Translations under genes and position numbers: made by a program
Notes under the pieces: generated by a model
Told to the model about the DNA's origin: nothing
Databases searched by the model: none
What the model saw: the letters and a program-made list of their open reading frames with translations, nothing else
In this document: piece after piece, positions 51,571 to 62,467 of the stretch
Layout: the number at the start of each line of letters is the position of its first letter
Position numbering within the stretch: position 1 is the first letter of the stretch
Source: Ahaetulla prasina
Taxonomy: Eukaryota > Chordata > Lepidosauria > Squamata > Colubridae
Direction: 5' to 3'
Length of the DNA stretch: 64,000 nucleotides
Assembly (NCBI RefSeq): GCF_028640845.1
Contig: NC_080543.1
Coordinates: 7,265,459-7,329,458, forward strand

Positions 51571-52315
51571 ACTTAAACAACCTCCCCAAAAAAGGTCCTA
51601 CAATTGGGTCTGGTCCTGTGGTGATGTAACCCAGGCCCAAGTGGGTTGTTGGAAACTCAGTGAGTGTAAAAACAAACGAACTTTATTTTAACAGCTGAGA
51701 ATTAACTCATTCTCAGTGTAGTTCAACTAAACTAAAGCAAATTCCTCCCAACACAATTCTTCAGTCCTATCACCAGCCTTGGTCCAATTAGGAAAACTGC
51801 CAAAGGCCTTTCTTGGCAAAAGTTCAGAAGACGCTGATACAAAATAAATGCAAGAAGACGAAGCTATCAACATTGTTTTCCAACAAAGAGCCCAAACACC
51901 GTTGCTGGTCTTTTAAGCCTTATGGGAGGAGCCAATCATCTCTTGGCCCTACTCCCGAGTTGTCCTCTCTGCTTGAGCTGCTCTTGCCTTCTGGCAGCTC
52001 TTCTCATGCGTGCATTAGGAACAGGCTCCTCCTGTTCCTCTGCCTCACTATTGTCAGGCTCTGGAGGCTCTGGAGTCCGCATCTCACTCCCCGATGGCCC
52101 TGGCCTCACCTCAGCCTCTGACGCAGAGCCCTCATCCGGGCCTACCTCAGCTCCAGGACTGGCCCATGCTCTTCCTCAGCCTCATTGCTCTCCGACTCTG
52201 TTGCCAGTTCCGCAGGCTGCTGGCAGACCACAACAGGTGATTCACTTTACGATGATACGACTTACAAGTTGATAGACTCAACTATGGTTGTAACTGGAGG
52301 ACTACCTATGTAAGA
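51571..52315 (+). mobile_element. Tigger-like element split by a solo LTR
   Basis: Left part GGTCCTACAATTGGGTCTGG, resuming at 52236 with GGTGATTCACTTTACGATGA and ending GTTGTAACTGGAGGACTACC. Confidence 0.6.
51625..52235 (-). mobile_element. Solo LTR, family 1, minus strand
   Basis: + strand start TGTAACCCAGGCCC, end AGACCACAACA; exact 5-bp duplication GGTGA (51620-51624, 52236-52240). Minus-strand polyadenylation signal (AATAAAG, complement at 51680-51686). The LTR-overlapping frame begins VVVCQQPAELATES but is frameshifted near GGAGCTGAGG; the downstream NARMRRAARRQEQLKQ part is intact in another frame. Confidence 0.89.
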
Positions 52316-52529
52316 TCTGAAGCAACCAAAGGAACATTCAACACACCGTTGGCCTACTCAATGTCCAGCATTTTGAAACTACATTTGAGGGGCATCTATA
52401 ATGTCTGGTTTAAAAAGTCAAGAGAGCAGCTATGATGGTGCAATTGAAGCTTTGGGGCCTTTATCTTGATAGTTTTTGACCTCATCCTGTGAACATCTCT
52501 GTCAACTTTCATCCCCTTCATGCCATAAT

Positions 52530-52970
52530 TGGTCTAAGTGGTTAACAGGTATCAGGCTAGAAACCAGGGGATTGAGAGTTCTAGCCCCACCTTGGCATGA
52601 GAGGCAGCTAGGTAACTTTGGACCAATTACCAGAAGACTGTGAGTTCTAATCTCACCTTAGGCATGAAGGTCAGCTGGGTGGCTTTGGGCCAATTGCGAG
52701 GAGACTGTGAGTTCTAGTCCCACCTTAGGCATGAAAGCCAGCTAGGTGACTTTGAACCACTTACCAGGAGATTCTGAGTTCTAATCCTGCCTTAGGCATG
52801 AAAACTGCCTGGGTGACTTTGGGCCAGTGACTCTCAGCCCAAGCCACCTCACAGGGTTGTTGTTGTTGTGGGGAAAACAGGAGGAGGAGGGAGGAATATT
52901 GTGTGTATTCACTGCGTTGATTTTTTTAAAATAAAAACAATAAAGACAGGGAATGAATGAATGAATGAAT
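52530..52970 (+). mobile_element. tRNA-derived SINE with four tandem head units
   Basis: Units of about 75 bp repeat a B-box-like GAGTTCTAGTCCCACCTTAG, then GCATGAAAGCCAGCT and TGACTTTGGGCC. B-box positions near 52575, 52645, 52710 and 52775. One normal tail follows (CACCTCACAGGGTTGTTG, AACAATAAAGACAGGG), then (GAAT)n. Confidence 0.82.
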
Positions 52971-53000
52971 GAATGAATGAATGAATGAATGAATGAATAT
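52954..53000. repeat. (GAAT)n microsatellite
   Basis: About eleven GAAT/TGAA units at the SINE tail. Confidence 0.9.
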
Positions 53001-53127
53001 CAATGTTCAACTAGCACCCTGAGATAAGATGGCTGAACTTTCATTAGAAGGTGGTTCTACATTCATGGACTTTTGCAAGACATTTAGTTGCAATTTCATC
53101 CATTGTAATTATAATTTAAGAAAATTG

Positions 53128-53440
53128 GAAGGGACCTTGGATGTCTGTTGGAGGGACCCCCTGTTTAGGCAGGAAACCCTACATCACCTCAGACAAATGG
53201 CTGTCTAATCTCTTCTTTAAAACCTCCAGTGATGGAGCATCCACAACTTCTGAAGGCAAGTTGTTCCACTGATTCATTGTTCTCACTGTCAGGAAATTCA
53301 TCCTTAGTTCTAGGTTGCTTCTCTCCTTGATGAGTTTCCACCCATTGCTTCTTGTTCTACCCTCAGGTGCTTTGGAGAATAGCTTGACTCCCTCTTCTTT
53401 GGGGCAGCCCCTGAGATATTGGAACACTGCTAGATATATT
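53128..53440 (-). mobile_element. CR1 LINE 3' end
   Basis: GGAAGGGACCTTGGATGTC; minus frame 53179-53427 gives [18 protein letters not shown] and WNNLPSEVVDAPSLEVLKK. Confidence 0.88.
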
Positions 53441-54115
53441 GTATATGTTTATCTTTTTCTAATAGTATTTACTCTACTTTTTCCCTCTACATCATTTGTT
53501 TTCCGGTCATCCTGCAACCCTTGAGGATTTCAACCTGACTCTGTTTTCAAAATATTTATCAAAGTTTGATCTCTTTCTGAGAAAAATCCACCTCCAGGAG
53601 CTGCTGAATTTTTCCACGACTTTCCTTGCAGGTTGGAGAATTATGATCATCCCAGGATGTGAAAGAGCAGCTCAGATTCTTCCCCCCCCCCTGGACCCCT
53701 TTTAGTTTTAGTTGACTAAATATCAGCTGAATCTGATATTTCCTCTAAATCAATTCCAGTTCTGGCGACAGAGCCTGGCCGAGCTTCGATTATTTTTTTT
53801 TTTTCCTGCAGTAACAGTAGAAGCTTCCCATTTCTTAACGCTCCCTCTCTGCTTGACAGCCAGTGCAAATATTAAAGAGATGAAGTAAATACAGAGAGAA
53901 TGCTGCAAATATAGACAGGGACATATATTGAAAGAGAACATTATTGCCGGTGCCCTCATCAAAGGAGAACGGAGAACAGGCGGCCTACTGCTGGTCCTTG
54001 ATTCATTACATTTTTTTCCAGATGAAGGCGTCTGGTTTTCTGTCTCATTGTCGGAATCCTTCTGACTTCCGAGCAGCCTCTTTTAAACCTAAGCTTTTGC
54101 TGTGAGGGTACAAGC
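53441..54115. other. Nothing recognised
   Basis: No gene or repeat supported. Frame 53496-53705 has no known domain. Confidence 0.45.
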
Positions 54116-54360
54116 AGGGGTGGGCTTCAAAATTTTTAGCAAGGGGTTCTCTGCCCAGTTGCTGGGTGGGTGTGGCCATGGTGGCTGTGGCCTACTCAGC
54201 CTCCTGTTCCATGATGGGGGTGGCGGCATGTTTTTGCCCTCCCCAGGCTCCGGAGGCTTTCCTTGAGCCTCCGTGAGGGTGAAAACAGCCTCTCCAGGCT
54301 GTGGAGGCCCTCTGGAGGCTGGAAATGGGCCTGTTTTTGGCATTTTCTCATACTACTGCT
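54116..54360 (+). mobile_element. hAT-like element, partial
   Basis: CAGGGGTGGGCTTCAAAATT left, GGGTGGGTGTGGCCATGGTG and GGCTGGAAATGGGCCTG interior as in 2906-3968; right end missing. Confidence 0.6.
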
Positions 54361-54390
54361 AGCTTGAGAACTCAGAGGACTGATAAATAC

Positions 54391-54938
54391 AACAGGACAG
54401 GACAGGACAGGACAGGACAGGACAGGACAGGATAGGATAGGATAGGATAGGATAGGATAGGATAGGATAGGACAGGACAGGACAGGACAGGATAGGATAA
54501 GATAGGACAGAACAGGACAGGACAGGATAAGACAAGAAAAGACAGGACAGGACAGGACAGGACAAGATAGGACAGGACAGGACAGGACACGGCAGGATAG
54601 GATAGGATAGGACAGGACAGGACAGGAAAAAACAGGACAGGACAGGACAGGACAGGACAGGATAGGATAGGACAGGACAGAATAGGATAAGATAGGACAG
54701 GACAGGACAGGATAGGATAGGACAGGACACGACAGGACAAGAAAAATCAGGACAGGACACAGGACAGGATAGGATAGGACAGGATAAGATAGGACAGGAC
54801 AGGACAGGACAAGATAAGACAGGCCAGGACAAAACAGGACAGGACAGGACAGGATAGACTAGGATAAGATAGGACAGGACAGGACAGGACAGGATAGGAT
54901 GGGACAGGACAAAACAGGACAGGACAGGACAGGAAAAC
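54391..54938. repeat. (AGGAC/AGGAT)n pentamer array
   Basis: About 550 bp of GGACA and GGATA pentamers with AAACA and AAGAT variants, blocks alternating. Both are one transition apart. The Ser/Cys/Pro-rich minus frames (CPVLSCPILS type) are artefacts. Confidence 0.97.
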
Positions 54939-54967
54939 AGAGCTGGAAGAGACCTTGTAGGTCTTCA

Positions 54968-55060
54968 TCAAATGGGACAAATCTCACTTCACAACTGTCT
55001 CGCTTAGCAATGGAAATTTTGGGCCGAATTGTGGTTGTAAGTCACGGACCACCATATGGA
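54968..55060 (+). mobile_element. Tigger-like right end
   Basis: ATGGGACAAATCTCACTTCA, CTCGCTTAGCAATGGAAATT and GTGGTTGTAAGTCACGGACC. Confidence 0.65.
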
Positions 55061-55209
55061 ACAGATATTGTTCTTCCATAACGGACATTGTAGGAGAAAA
55101 GTGTTGACAGTCTAGGATAGCTCAAAATCAGAAGGCATCTGAAAGCACCTTTGCCAACTAACTGTTGTTAACCAAAGGGTTACAACATTTAACGGCAAAC
55201 CTTCACTTT

Positions 55210-55735
55210 TCAGAATAACAGAAGAATTGGAAGGGAGCTTGGAGGTCTTCTAGTCTAATCCCCTACTTAAGCAGAAGACCCTATACCATTTCAGGGCAAA
55301 TGGTTGTACAATCTCTTCTTCAAAACCTCCAGTATTGGAGCATCCACAACTTCTGGAGTCAAGACATTCCACTGATTAATTATTCTCACTGTCAGGAGAT
55401 TTTTCCTTAGTTCTAAGTTGCTTCTTTCCTTGATCAGTTTCCACCCATTGCTTCTTGTTCTACCCTCAGGTGCTTTGGAGAATAGCTTGACTCCCTCTTC
55501 TTTGTGGCAACCCCTGAGATATTGGAACACTGCTATCATGTCTCCTCTAGTCCTTCTTTTTATTAAACTAGACGTACCCAGTTCCTGCAACCGTTCTTCA
55601 TATGTTTTAGCCTCCAGTCCCCTCATCCTCTTGGTTGCTCATCTCTGCACTCTTTCTAGAGTCTCCACATCTTTTTTATATTGTGGCAACCAAAATGGGA
55701 TGCCGTATTCCAAGTCTGGTCTTTAAGTGTGATGC
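55210..55735 (-). mobile_element. CR1 LINE ORF2 C-terminus and 3' end
   Basis: Minus frame 55291-55626 intact: [57 protein letters not shown]. Confidence 0.9.
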
Positions 55736-55905
55736 AGGCCATCCTGCAACTGATGTGAGGTGTTCTCTGTGCCTGGTTGGAGTCAACAACTGCTAGGCTT
55801 CCGGAGCGGTGCCATCCCTGTGTAAGAACCGCATCCCCTTAGATTAATCTCTCATCAGTCAAGATATGGGGCAAGCTCATGCAAGTACGCCATCAAAGAA
55901 GTGGG

Positions 55906-55967
<62 letters not shown>

Positions 55968-56525
55968 CAATCCGGCAAGCCAAAGAAATCCGTTCTTTGT
56001 TTGCCGTCTAAATGAGGAGCAAAACAAGACAAATAAAGAAGAAGAAGAAGAAGAAGAAGAAAACAAAAAAGATCAAAGCTTCAGACAATATCCAGAAGGA
56101 AAGCAAAGTCTCTCTGGCAGATTTTTTTTTTTTCCCCTCGAGGCCTCGGTTTTCAATTTTCACTATGCTTCTAAAAATAATTCAGCCGCATGGTGGCACA
56201 ATGCGTTAGCATCCCGGAGGGAGGGAGGGAGGGAAGGAGGCGGGGAAACTCAGCGAGACCCCATCTCAACACCAGCCCCCCCCCCGCCACAAGGGATTGT
56301 TGCCAAGAGAAAGTGATAATTAAAAGCCAGTGTGGGAACTGGACAGCCGGCTAAAATGTTATCTGATTGAAAAGCAGAAAGAACAATGTCAAAGCCATCA
56401 TTTATCCTCCTTCTGAAAGAAAAAAGCATCGTGGAGAAAGAAAAGTTGATGAAAGAATATATGTGTGTGTGTGTATGTGTGTGTGTGCATTCTGTGTATA
56501 AATATACATATATATTTGTGTATAA
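55736..56525. other. Unique-looking with (GA)n and (GAA)n
   Basis: (GA)n at about 55907-55963, (GAA)n at 56037-56061, (GAGG)n near 56216-56235 and (GT)n near 56462-56487. No gene supported. Confidence 0.6.
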
Positions 56526-56862
56526 AGGTAAAGGTTCCCCTCGCACATATGTGCTAGTCGTTCCCAACTCTAGGGGGCGATGCTCATCTCCGTTTCAAAG
56601 CCGAAGAGCCAGCGCTGTCCGAAGATGTCTCCGTGATCATGTGGCCGGCACGACTCGACGCCAAAGGCACATGGGACGCTGTTCCCTTCCCACCAAAGGT
56701 GGTCCCTATTTTTTCTACTTGCGTTTTTTTACATGCTTTCAAACTGCTAGGTTGGCAGAAGCTGAGACAAGTAACGGGAGCTCACCCCGTTACACAGCAG
56801 CACTAGGAATTCGAACCGCTGAACTGCCAACTCTTTGATCATCAAGCTCAGAGTCTTAGCCC
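56526..56862 (-). mobile_element. Sauria SINE
   Basis: AAAGGTAAAGGTTCCCCTCG tail, CATGTGGCCGGCACGACTCG body, B box GAATTCGAACC inverted, head ending TTAGCCCC. Confidence 0.9.
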
Positions 56863-56889
56863 CGTATATGTATATGTATTCTGTGTATA

Positions 56890-56890
56890 A

Positions 56891-56986
<96 letters not shown>

Positions 56987-56988
56987 TT
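56890..56988. repeat. Compound (GT)n(CA)n(TA)n
   Basis: GT run, ATACATACATA, CA run, then TA run bordering the Penelope-like terminus at 56989. Confidence 0.95.
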
Positions 56989-57430
56989 ATTCTGAGGTTT
57001 TTGCGGGTGTTTGTATGTAGGTCTTTGGTTATTCGGGTTTTCTCCCACGTAAAATTGGAAGTGTCTTGGCGACGTTTCGACGAAGTCTCATTCGACATCT
57101 TCAGGCTTCAGCTTCGTGCTTCTGGGAGCAATGTGTGATTGCAGCTGTTTCTTCCTTTTTAACTGCTAGTGGGGGTTTGAACTGATTGGGTGGGAGCTTG
57201 GCTGTGCTCTGATTGGATGGGGTTTTTTCGTGCTCTGATTGGCTGGGGGTGTGTCCTGTTTGGGTGGGGGCTTGTTTGTGCTCAGATTAGTCTGAGTTGC
57301 AGGGGGATTTGAGCTGGTTAGCTGCATTGCTGTTGTTTGGCTTCGTGTTCGTGGTCGTGCTACATCTTCATAGTGGGTGTCAGTCTGCGCATGTATGGAT
57401 TGGAGGGGTTCGTGTATGGATTGGAGGGGT
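56989..57430 (-). mobile_element. Penelope-like terminal region, left arm of inverted repeat
   Basis: TTCTGAGGTTTTTGCGGGTG at the (TA)n border, GACGTTTCGACGAAGTCTCA (inverse of the hammerhead-like core), GTGTGATTGCAGCTG, GGGGGTTTGAACTGATTGGG and GTGGTCGTGCTACATCTTC. Inverted relative to 57431-57745 but with about 150 bp extra (about 57190-57345). Confidence 0.6.
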
Positions 57431-57745
57431 TCCCTCCAATCCATACATGCAGCAGACTGACACCCACTATGAAGAGGTAGCACGACCACGAACATTCAAT
57501 CAGAGCACAGCCAAGCTCCCACCCAATCAGTTCAAACCCCCACTAGCAGTTAAAAAGGTAGAAAGAAGCTGCAATCACACATTGCTCCCAGAAGCATGAA
57601 GCACGAAGCTGAAGCCTGAAGATGACGAATGAGACTTCGTCGAAATGTCGCCAAGACACTTCCAATTTTACGTGGGAGAAAACCTGAATAACCAAAGACC
57701 TACATACAAACACCCGCGAAAACCTCAGAAAACAAATATATATAT
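57431..57745 (+). mobile_element. Penelope-like terminal region, right arm with hammerhead-like core
   Basis: CCCTCCAATCCATACATGCA at the symmetry centre, GAAGAGGTAGCACGACCACG, then the core CTGAAGA (57616-57622), stem GACGA/TCGTC (57624-57628, 57637-57641), GAAA (57642-57645) and TGTC/GACA (57646-57649, 57655-57658). It ends CGCGAAAACCTCAGAAAACA next to (TA)n. Confidence 0.6.
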
Positions 57746-58134
57746 ATTCTGTGTATAAATATACATATATATTCTGTGTAACGGGTGTAATGCTAATCAG
57801 GGCCTTTTCCTGTTCTATGGGTATTGAAAAGGAAGGGGTCACCATCCCCTAATCAATCAGATCAGGCTGCATTTTGAAGAGTGTTGCTTTGATATTAATT
57901 AGGGCGAAACTTTTTGGGTGGCGGAGAAAGGAAAGGCTTTTGAAGGAACCCATTAGATAAAAGTATCGTGCTGGGCCAATGAGAAGCTTTAATTAGTTGG
58001 CTGGAAATCTGTTTGGATTCCATTTTGGCTGACAGGTCTTATTTAATTGAGATGAAAAGAGAAAAAAGGATGGAGGTGTGGAGATATACAAGTCAGGAGG
58101 ATGGTTTTTTTCTTCAACATGGGTGGTTTCTCAT
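57746..58134. other. Nothing recognised
   Basis: No gene or repeat recognised before the R4 region. Confidence 0.45.
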
Positions 58135-58883
58135 GAATAATAATAATAATAATAACAAATGTAATCAAAGCCAGAATAGAAAAATCTGCTGATGATCCCA
58201 AATGCAGACTCTGCAAAGAAGCGGATGAAACCATTGATCACATACTGAGCTGTTGTAAGACAATAGCTCAGACCGACTACAAACAACGTCACAACACAGT
58301 CGCTCAGATGGCCCACTGGAACTTGTGTCACAACTACCATCTGCCTGTAGCAAAGAACTGGTGGGATCATAAGCCTGAAAAAGTGATTGAAAATGAGCAT
58401 GCAAAACTACTGTGGGATTTCCGAATACAGACTGATAAAGTTTTGGAACACAATACCCCGGATATCACGATTGTGGAAAAGAAAAAAGTGTGGATAGTTG
58501 ACATTGCTATACCTGGTGACAGCAGAATCGATGAGAAACAACTTGAAAAAGTCACCAGATATCAAGATTTGAGAATCGAATTGCAGAAATTCTGCCATAA
58601 ACCAGTGCAGGTGGTTCCAGTGGTACTCGGCACACTGGGAGCTGTGCCTAAAGACCTAGGCAAGCACTTAAAAGAAATTGGCCCTGACAAGATCACCATT
58701 GGTCAGCTGCAGAAGGCCACCTTACTGGGATCTGCTCGCATAATTCGCCGATACATCACGCAGTCCTAAACGCTTGGGAAGTGTTCGACTAGTGATTTGT
58801 GATACGAAATCCAGCATAGTTATCTCGTTTGCTGTGTATACTGTTATTTTGTGTAAATAAAATAATAATAATAATAATAATAT
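58135..58883 (+). mobile_element. R4-type LINE 3' end with intact endonuclease-domain frame
   Basis: Bounded by (AAT)n on both sides (58135-58155, 58857-58883). The open frame encodes the CRLC..DHILSC zinc-type motif (from 58203), then HNTPDITIVEKKKVWIVDIA and IPGDSRIDEKQLE (restriction-like endonuclease region), VVLGTLGAVPKDLG and LLGSARIIRRYITQS, stop TAA at 58767. RT part missing (5'-truncated). Encodes no complete enzyme. Confidence 0.85.
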
Positions 58884-60872
58884 TGTATACGAAAAGCCCC
58901 ACTGAACTTAAATCAATACTCAACACTGTTCAACTGTTCAGCAGCGACATAAAAATGAACTTTGGATTTGAAAAATGTGCTATATTATCCATGCAGAAAG
59001 GAAAAATGAAAAAAAAACACACAAAAGGAATAGAACTGGGAAATGGAAACATAGTAAAAACATTAGCAAAGGATGATGGCTATAGATACCTAGGCATATT
59101 GGAAGCAGATAACATCTTGAATGGAAAAGTCAAAGAGTCAACGCAAAAGGAATACATCAGGAGGGTTCGCAAAATATTAAAATCAAAGCTGAATGCTAGA
59201 AACATAATTAAAGGCATTAATACATGGCCAGTCCCAGTGATACGCTATTCAGCTGGAATCATCAACTGGACTTTAGCTGAACTAAAAAACTTGGACCGGA
59301 AAGCACGCAAACTTTTGAATATGTATTACGCTTTACATCCACGAAGTGAAATCGACAGGTTGTACTTGCCAAGAAAAATAGGGGGCAGAGGGCTATTGCA
59401 AATCCATCAAACTGTGGAAGAAGAAAAACGAAGTTTGAATGATTATGTGAACTCGCATCCTGGACATAAACTGTTTCAATTCCTACCCTCAAAACGATGC
59501 TATAGAGCACTGCACACCAGAACAACTAGACACAAGAACAGTTTTTTCCCGAAGGCCATCACTCTGCTAAACAAATAATTCCCTCAACACTGTCAAACTA
59601 TTTACTGAATCTGCACTATTAATAGTATTAATTAATACTATTAATTTTTTAGTTCCCATCACCAATCTCTTTCCACTTATGACTATATGACTGTAACTTG
59701 TTGCTGGCAATCCTTATGATTTATATTGATATACCGACCATCATTTGTGTTGTAAATGTTGTACCTTGATGAACGTATCTTTTCTTTTATGTACACTGAG
59801 AGCATATGCACCAAGACAAATTCCTTGTGTGTCCAATCACACTTGGCCAATAAAAAATTCTATTCTATTCTATTCTATTCAAAGTACAGAAAAATTGCTG
59901 CAGGCTGTAAAAACGGAGAACACTATAAAAGCAACAGAAACAAAGGCAGAATATAAGGAAAAACAGCTGGATGACAGATTAGATAGATGGAAAACCAAAG
60001 CTTTGCACGGACAGCACTTGAAAAACATTGAAGGAAAATGTGATGACAACTTGACATGGGCATGGCTTAAGATGGGAACCATCAAGAAAGAAACAGAAGG
60101 TTTAATACTCGCTGCTCAAGAACAAGCACTGCAAACTAATGCCATGAAAGCAAAGATACAAAAATCCACCGACAATCCAAACAGCCAACTTTGCAACAAC
60201 AAAGTCGAAACTTTGTTGTTTCACATTTAATATGTGAATGCATCAAAATCGCACAAAGTTCACAAAGCTAGACACGATTGAGTTGCTAAATTAATCCACT
60301 GGTTATTATGTAAAAAATACGACTTGCCTGTATCCAAAAAGTCATGGGAACATAAAGTGGAAAAAGTTATAGAAAATGAGAAGGTGAAGATCTTGTGGGA
60401 CTTTTGAATACAGACAGTTCGTCACTTGGAACACAACACACCAGATATCACAGTTGTCGAAAACCGAAACGTACAATTTATTGACATTGCGGTACCAGGA
60501 GATGCCAGAGTTGAAGAAGAAGAACTGGAAAAAATCATGAAATATTGTGACCTGGCCATCGAAACTACACGGCTATGGATGAAACATGTAACAGTGATAC
60601 CCATTGTCATCGGGGCACTTGGTACCATGTCCAAGAATTTTATAAGATACATCAACAAATTGCAGCTTCCTGCAATAACACCAGCAGAACTGCAAAAAAC
60701 TGCGCTTCTTGGAACATCGTACATCTTAAGAAGATACTTGGTTGATACCTAGGACGCTGGCAGCAACCCGTATGAACCATTAGCACCAGTCAATGGTATT
60801 TGTGATGCCTTTTTGAATGTTCAGTTGACTGAGTTTCATATGTAATGAATAAACTAAATAATAATAATAATC
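58884..60872 (+). mobile_element. R4-type LINE (longer 5'-truncated copy) split by CR1/L3
   Basis: Part 1 (58884-59452): RT end and thumb, FGFEKCAILSMQKGK, YRYLGILEADNILNGKV, INTWPVPVIRYSAGIINWT, LHPRSEIDRLYLPRKIGGR. Part 2 (59881-60872): QSTEKLLQAVKTE, linker, a degraded zinc-motif region with frameshifts, then HNTPDITVVENRNVQFIDIA and LLGTSYILRRYLVDT, stop TAG at 60750-60752. 3' end in (AAT)n. Confidence 0.85.
59453..59880 (+). mobile_element. CR1/L3-type LINE 3' end nested in R4
   Basis: CATCCTGGACATAAACTGTT, encoding LHTRTTRHKNSFFPKAITLL in frame with the upstream R4 frame by chance, then 3' UTR, CACTTGGCCAATAAAAAA and (TTCTA)n. Confidence 0.88.
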
Positions 60873-61300
60873 CTGTCCTATATTGCTGTGTTTTTTGATG
60901 CTGCATGTATGTGCGGATGGCGCACATAAGCGAATTGCTGCATTTTTTGACACCACACACATGTGTGGACAGCGCACGCAAATTGCCGTGTTTTGTGATG
61001 CCACTCACATTTCCGGTGCTGGGCGAACCGATTGTTACAGTATGTGACACCGTCTGTCCCCAACCCCTGAGCTGTGGCCAACTACTGGGCTGTGGCCTAC
61101 TCGGAACCAGGCCTCAGAAGAGGAGGGCCAACATGAATACATGCATGCAGCTCCACACGCATAAGTGAGCTCCACTTGCAGTCGAGCTGTATGTGCATAT
61201 GCATGTGCACCGGCCTGCCACTCATGTGGCCTGGTTCACCTCTCCCCACCCTAGCCAGTGTGCCAAGCTGCAAAGGTTGAGGATCACTGGTCTAGACAGA
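60873..61300. mobile_element. hAT-like CATGCG-rich fragments
   Basis: TTTTTGATGCTGCATGTATG and GTGATGCCACTCAC, GGCGAACCGATTGTTACAG (family with 13411 and 23536), then CAACCCCTGAGCTGTGGCC and a right end AAAGGTTGAGGATCACTGG. Probably two degraded elements. Confidence 0.5.
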
Positions 61301-61513
61301 CAGCCCCAATCCTCTGACACTCCTGGGGTGAAAGGAGAAAACTGGGAAGGTGGGGTTAAAAGTGTCAGTAGCCTAGAGTCTTTACATTGCAACAAATGAT
61401 CCAGGAATTCATGATCCAGGTCCCCCAGTGAATTCCACTGATTCTTACCCAGAAACAATTTAGCGCTGACCATTAGTTGACTTGATTTTGATGTATAGAC
61501 TTGTACAAATCTT

Positions 61514-62116
61514 ATTGTGGTCCGCCAGCAGCCTGCGGAGTCAGACAGCGATGAGGCTGAGGAAGACCATGGGCCAGTCCTGGAGGCTGGGGAAGGCCCG
61601 GATGAGGGCTCTGCGTCAGAGGCAGAGGTGAGGTCAGGGCCATCGGGGAGTGAGGTGCGGACTCCAGAACCTCCAGAGACTGACAGTAGTGAGGCAGAGG
61701 AACAGGAGGCGCCTGTTCCTAATGGACGCATGAGAAGAGCTGCCAGAAGGCAAGAGCAGCTCAAGCAGAGAGGACAACTTGGGAGTAGGGCCAAGAGATG
61801 GTTGGCCCCTCCCATAAGGCTTGAAATAGACCAACAACGGCACTTGAGCTTTGCCGGAAAACAACGTTGATAGCTTCATCTTCCTGCGTTTATTTTGCAT
61901 CGGTGTCTTCTAAACTTCTGCCAAGAAAGGTCTTTGGCAGTTTGCCTAATTGGACCAAGGTTGGTAATAGGACTGAGGAATTTGTGTTGGGAGGAATTTG
62001 CTTTAATTTAGTTGAACTACGCTGGGAATGAAGCAATTCTCAGCTGTTCGAATAAAGTTTGTTTGTTTTTACATTGACTGAGTTTCCTACTACCTACCTG
62101 GGCCTGGGTCACAACA
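61514..62116 (+). mobile_element. Solo LTR, family 1, with LTR-overlapping ORF
   Basis: Start ATTGTGGTCCGCC, end GGGTCACAACA. Frame open from the LTR start: VRQQPAESDSDEAEEDHGP, SSEAEEQEAPVPNGRMRRAA, RRQEQLKQRGQLGSRAKR; here the usual TGA is TGG, so the frame runs to about 61870. AATAAAGTTTGTTTG near 62051. Flanking 5-mers do not match clearly. Confidence 0.86.
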
Positions 62117-62202
62117 CTTCTGGGCTGCGACTCAACATACGGTCCCGATCCTTTGGACTTGACACGAGGAGTGTGTTTCGTTTGCTTCCACCAGAACAAT
62201 TG

Positions 62203-62467
62203 CAGGGCCTCTGGTGGCTCAACAGACTAATGCAGTCTGTTATTAACAGCAGCTGCTTTCAATTACTGCAGGTTCAACTCCCACCAGGCTCAAGGTTGAC
62301 TCAGCCTTCCATCCTTTATAAGGTAGGTAAAATGAGGACCCAGATTGTTGGGGGCAATAAGTTGACTTTGTATATAATATACAAATGGATGAAGACTATT
62401 GCTTGACATAGTGTAAGCCACCCTGAGTCTTCGGAGAAGGGCGGGATATAAATGCAAATTTAAAAAA
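62203..62467 (+). mobile_element. SINE-A
   Basis: CCTCTGGTGGCTCAACAGAC head, GGTTCAACTCCC B box, CCCTGAGTCTTCGGAGAAGG tail. Confidence 0.87.

Noticed and set aside
54359..54980. Cys/Pro/Ser/Leu-rich minus-strand proteins
   Set aside because: Translation of the AGGAC/AGGAT pentamer array; no coding evidence.
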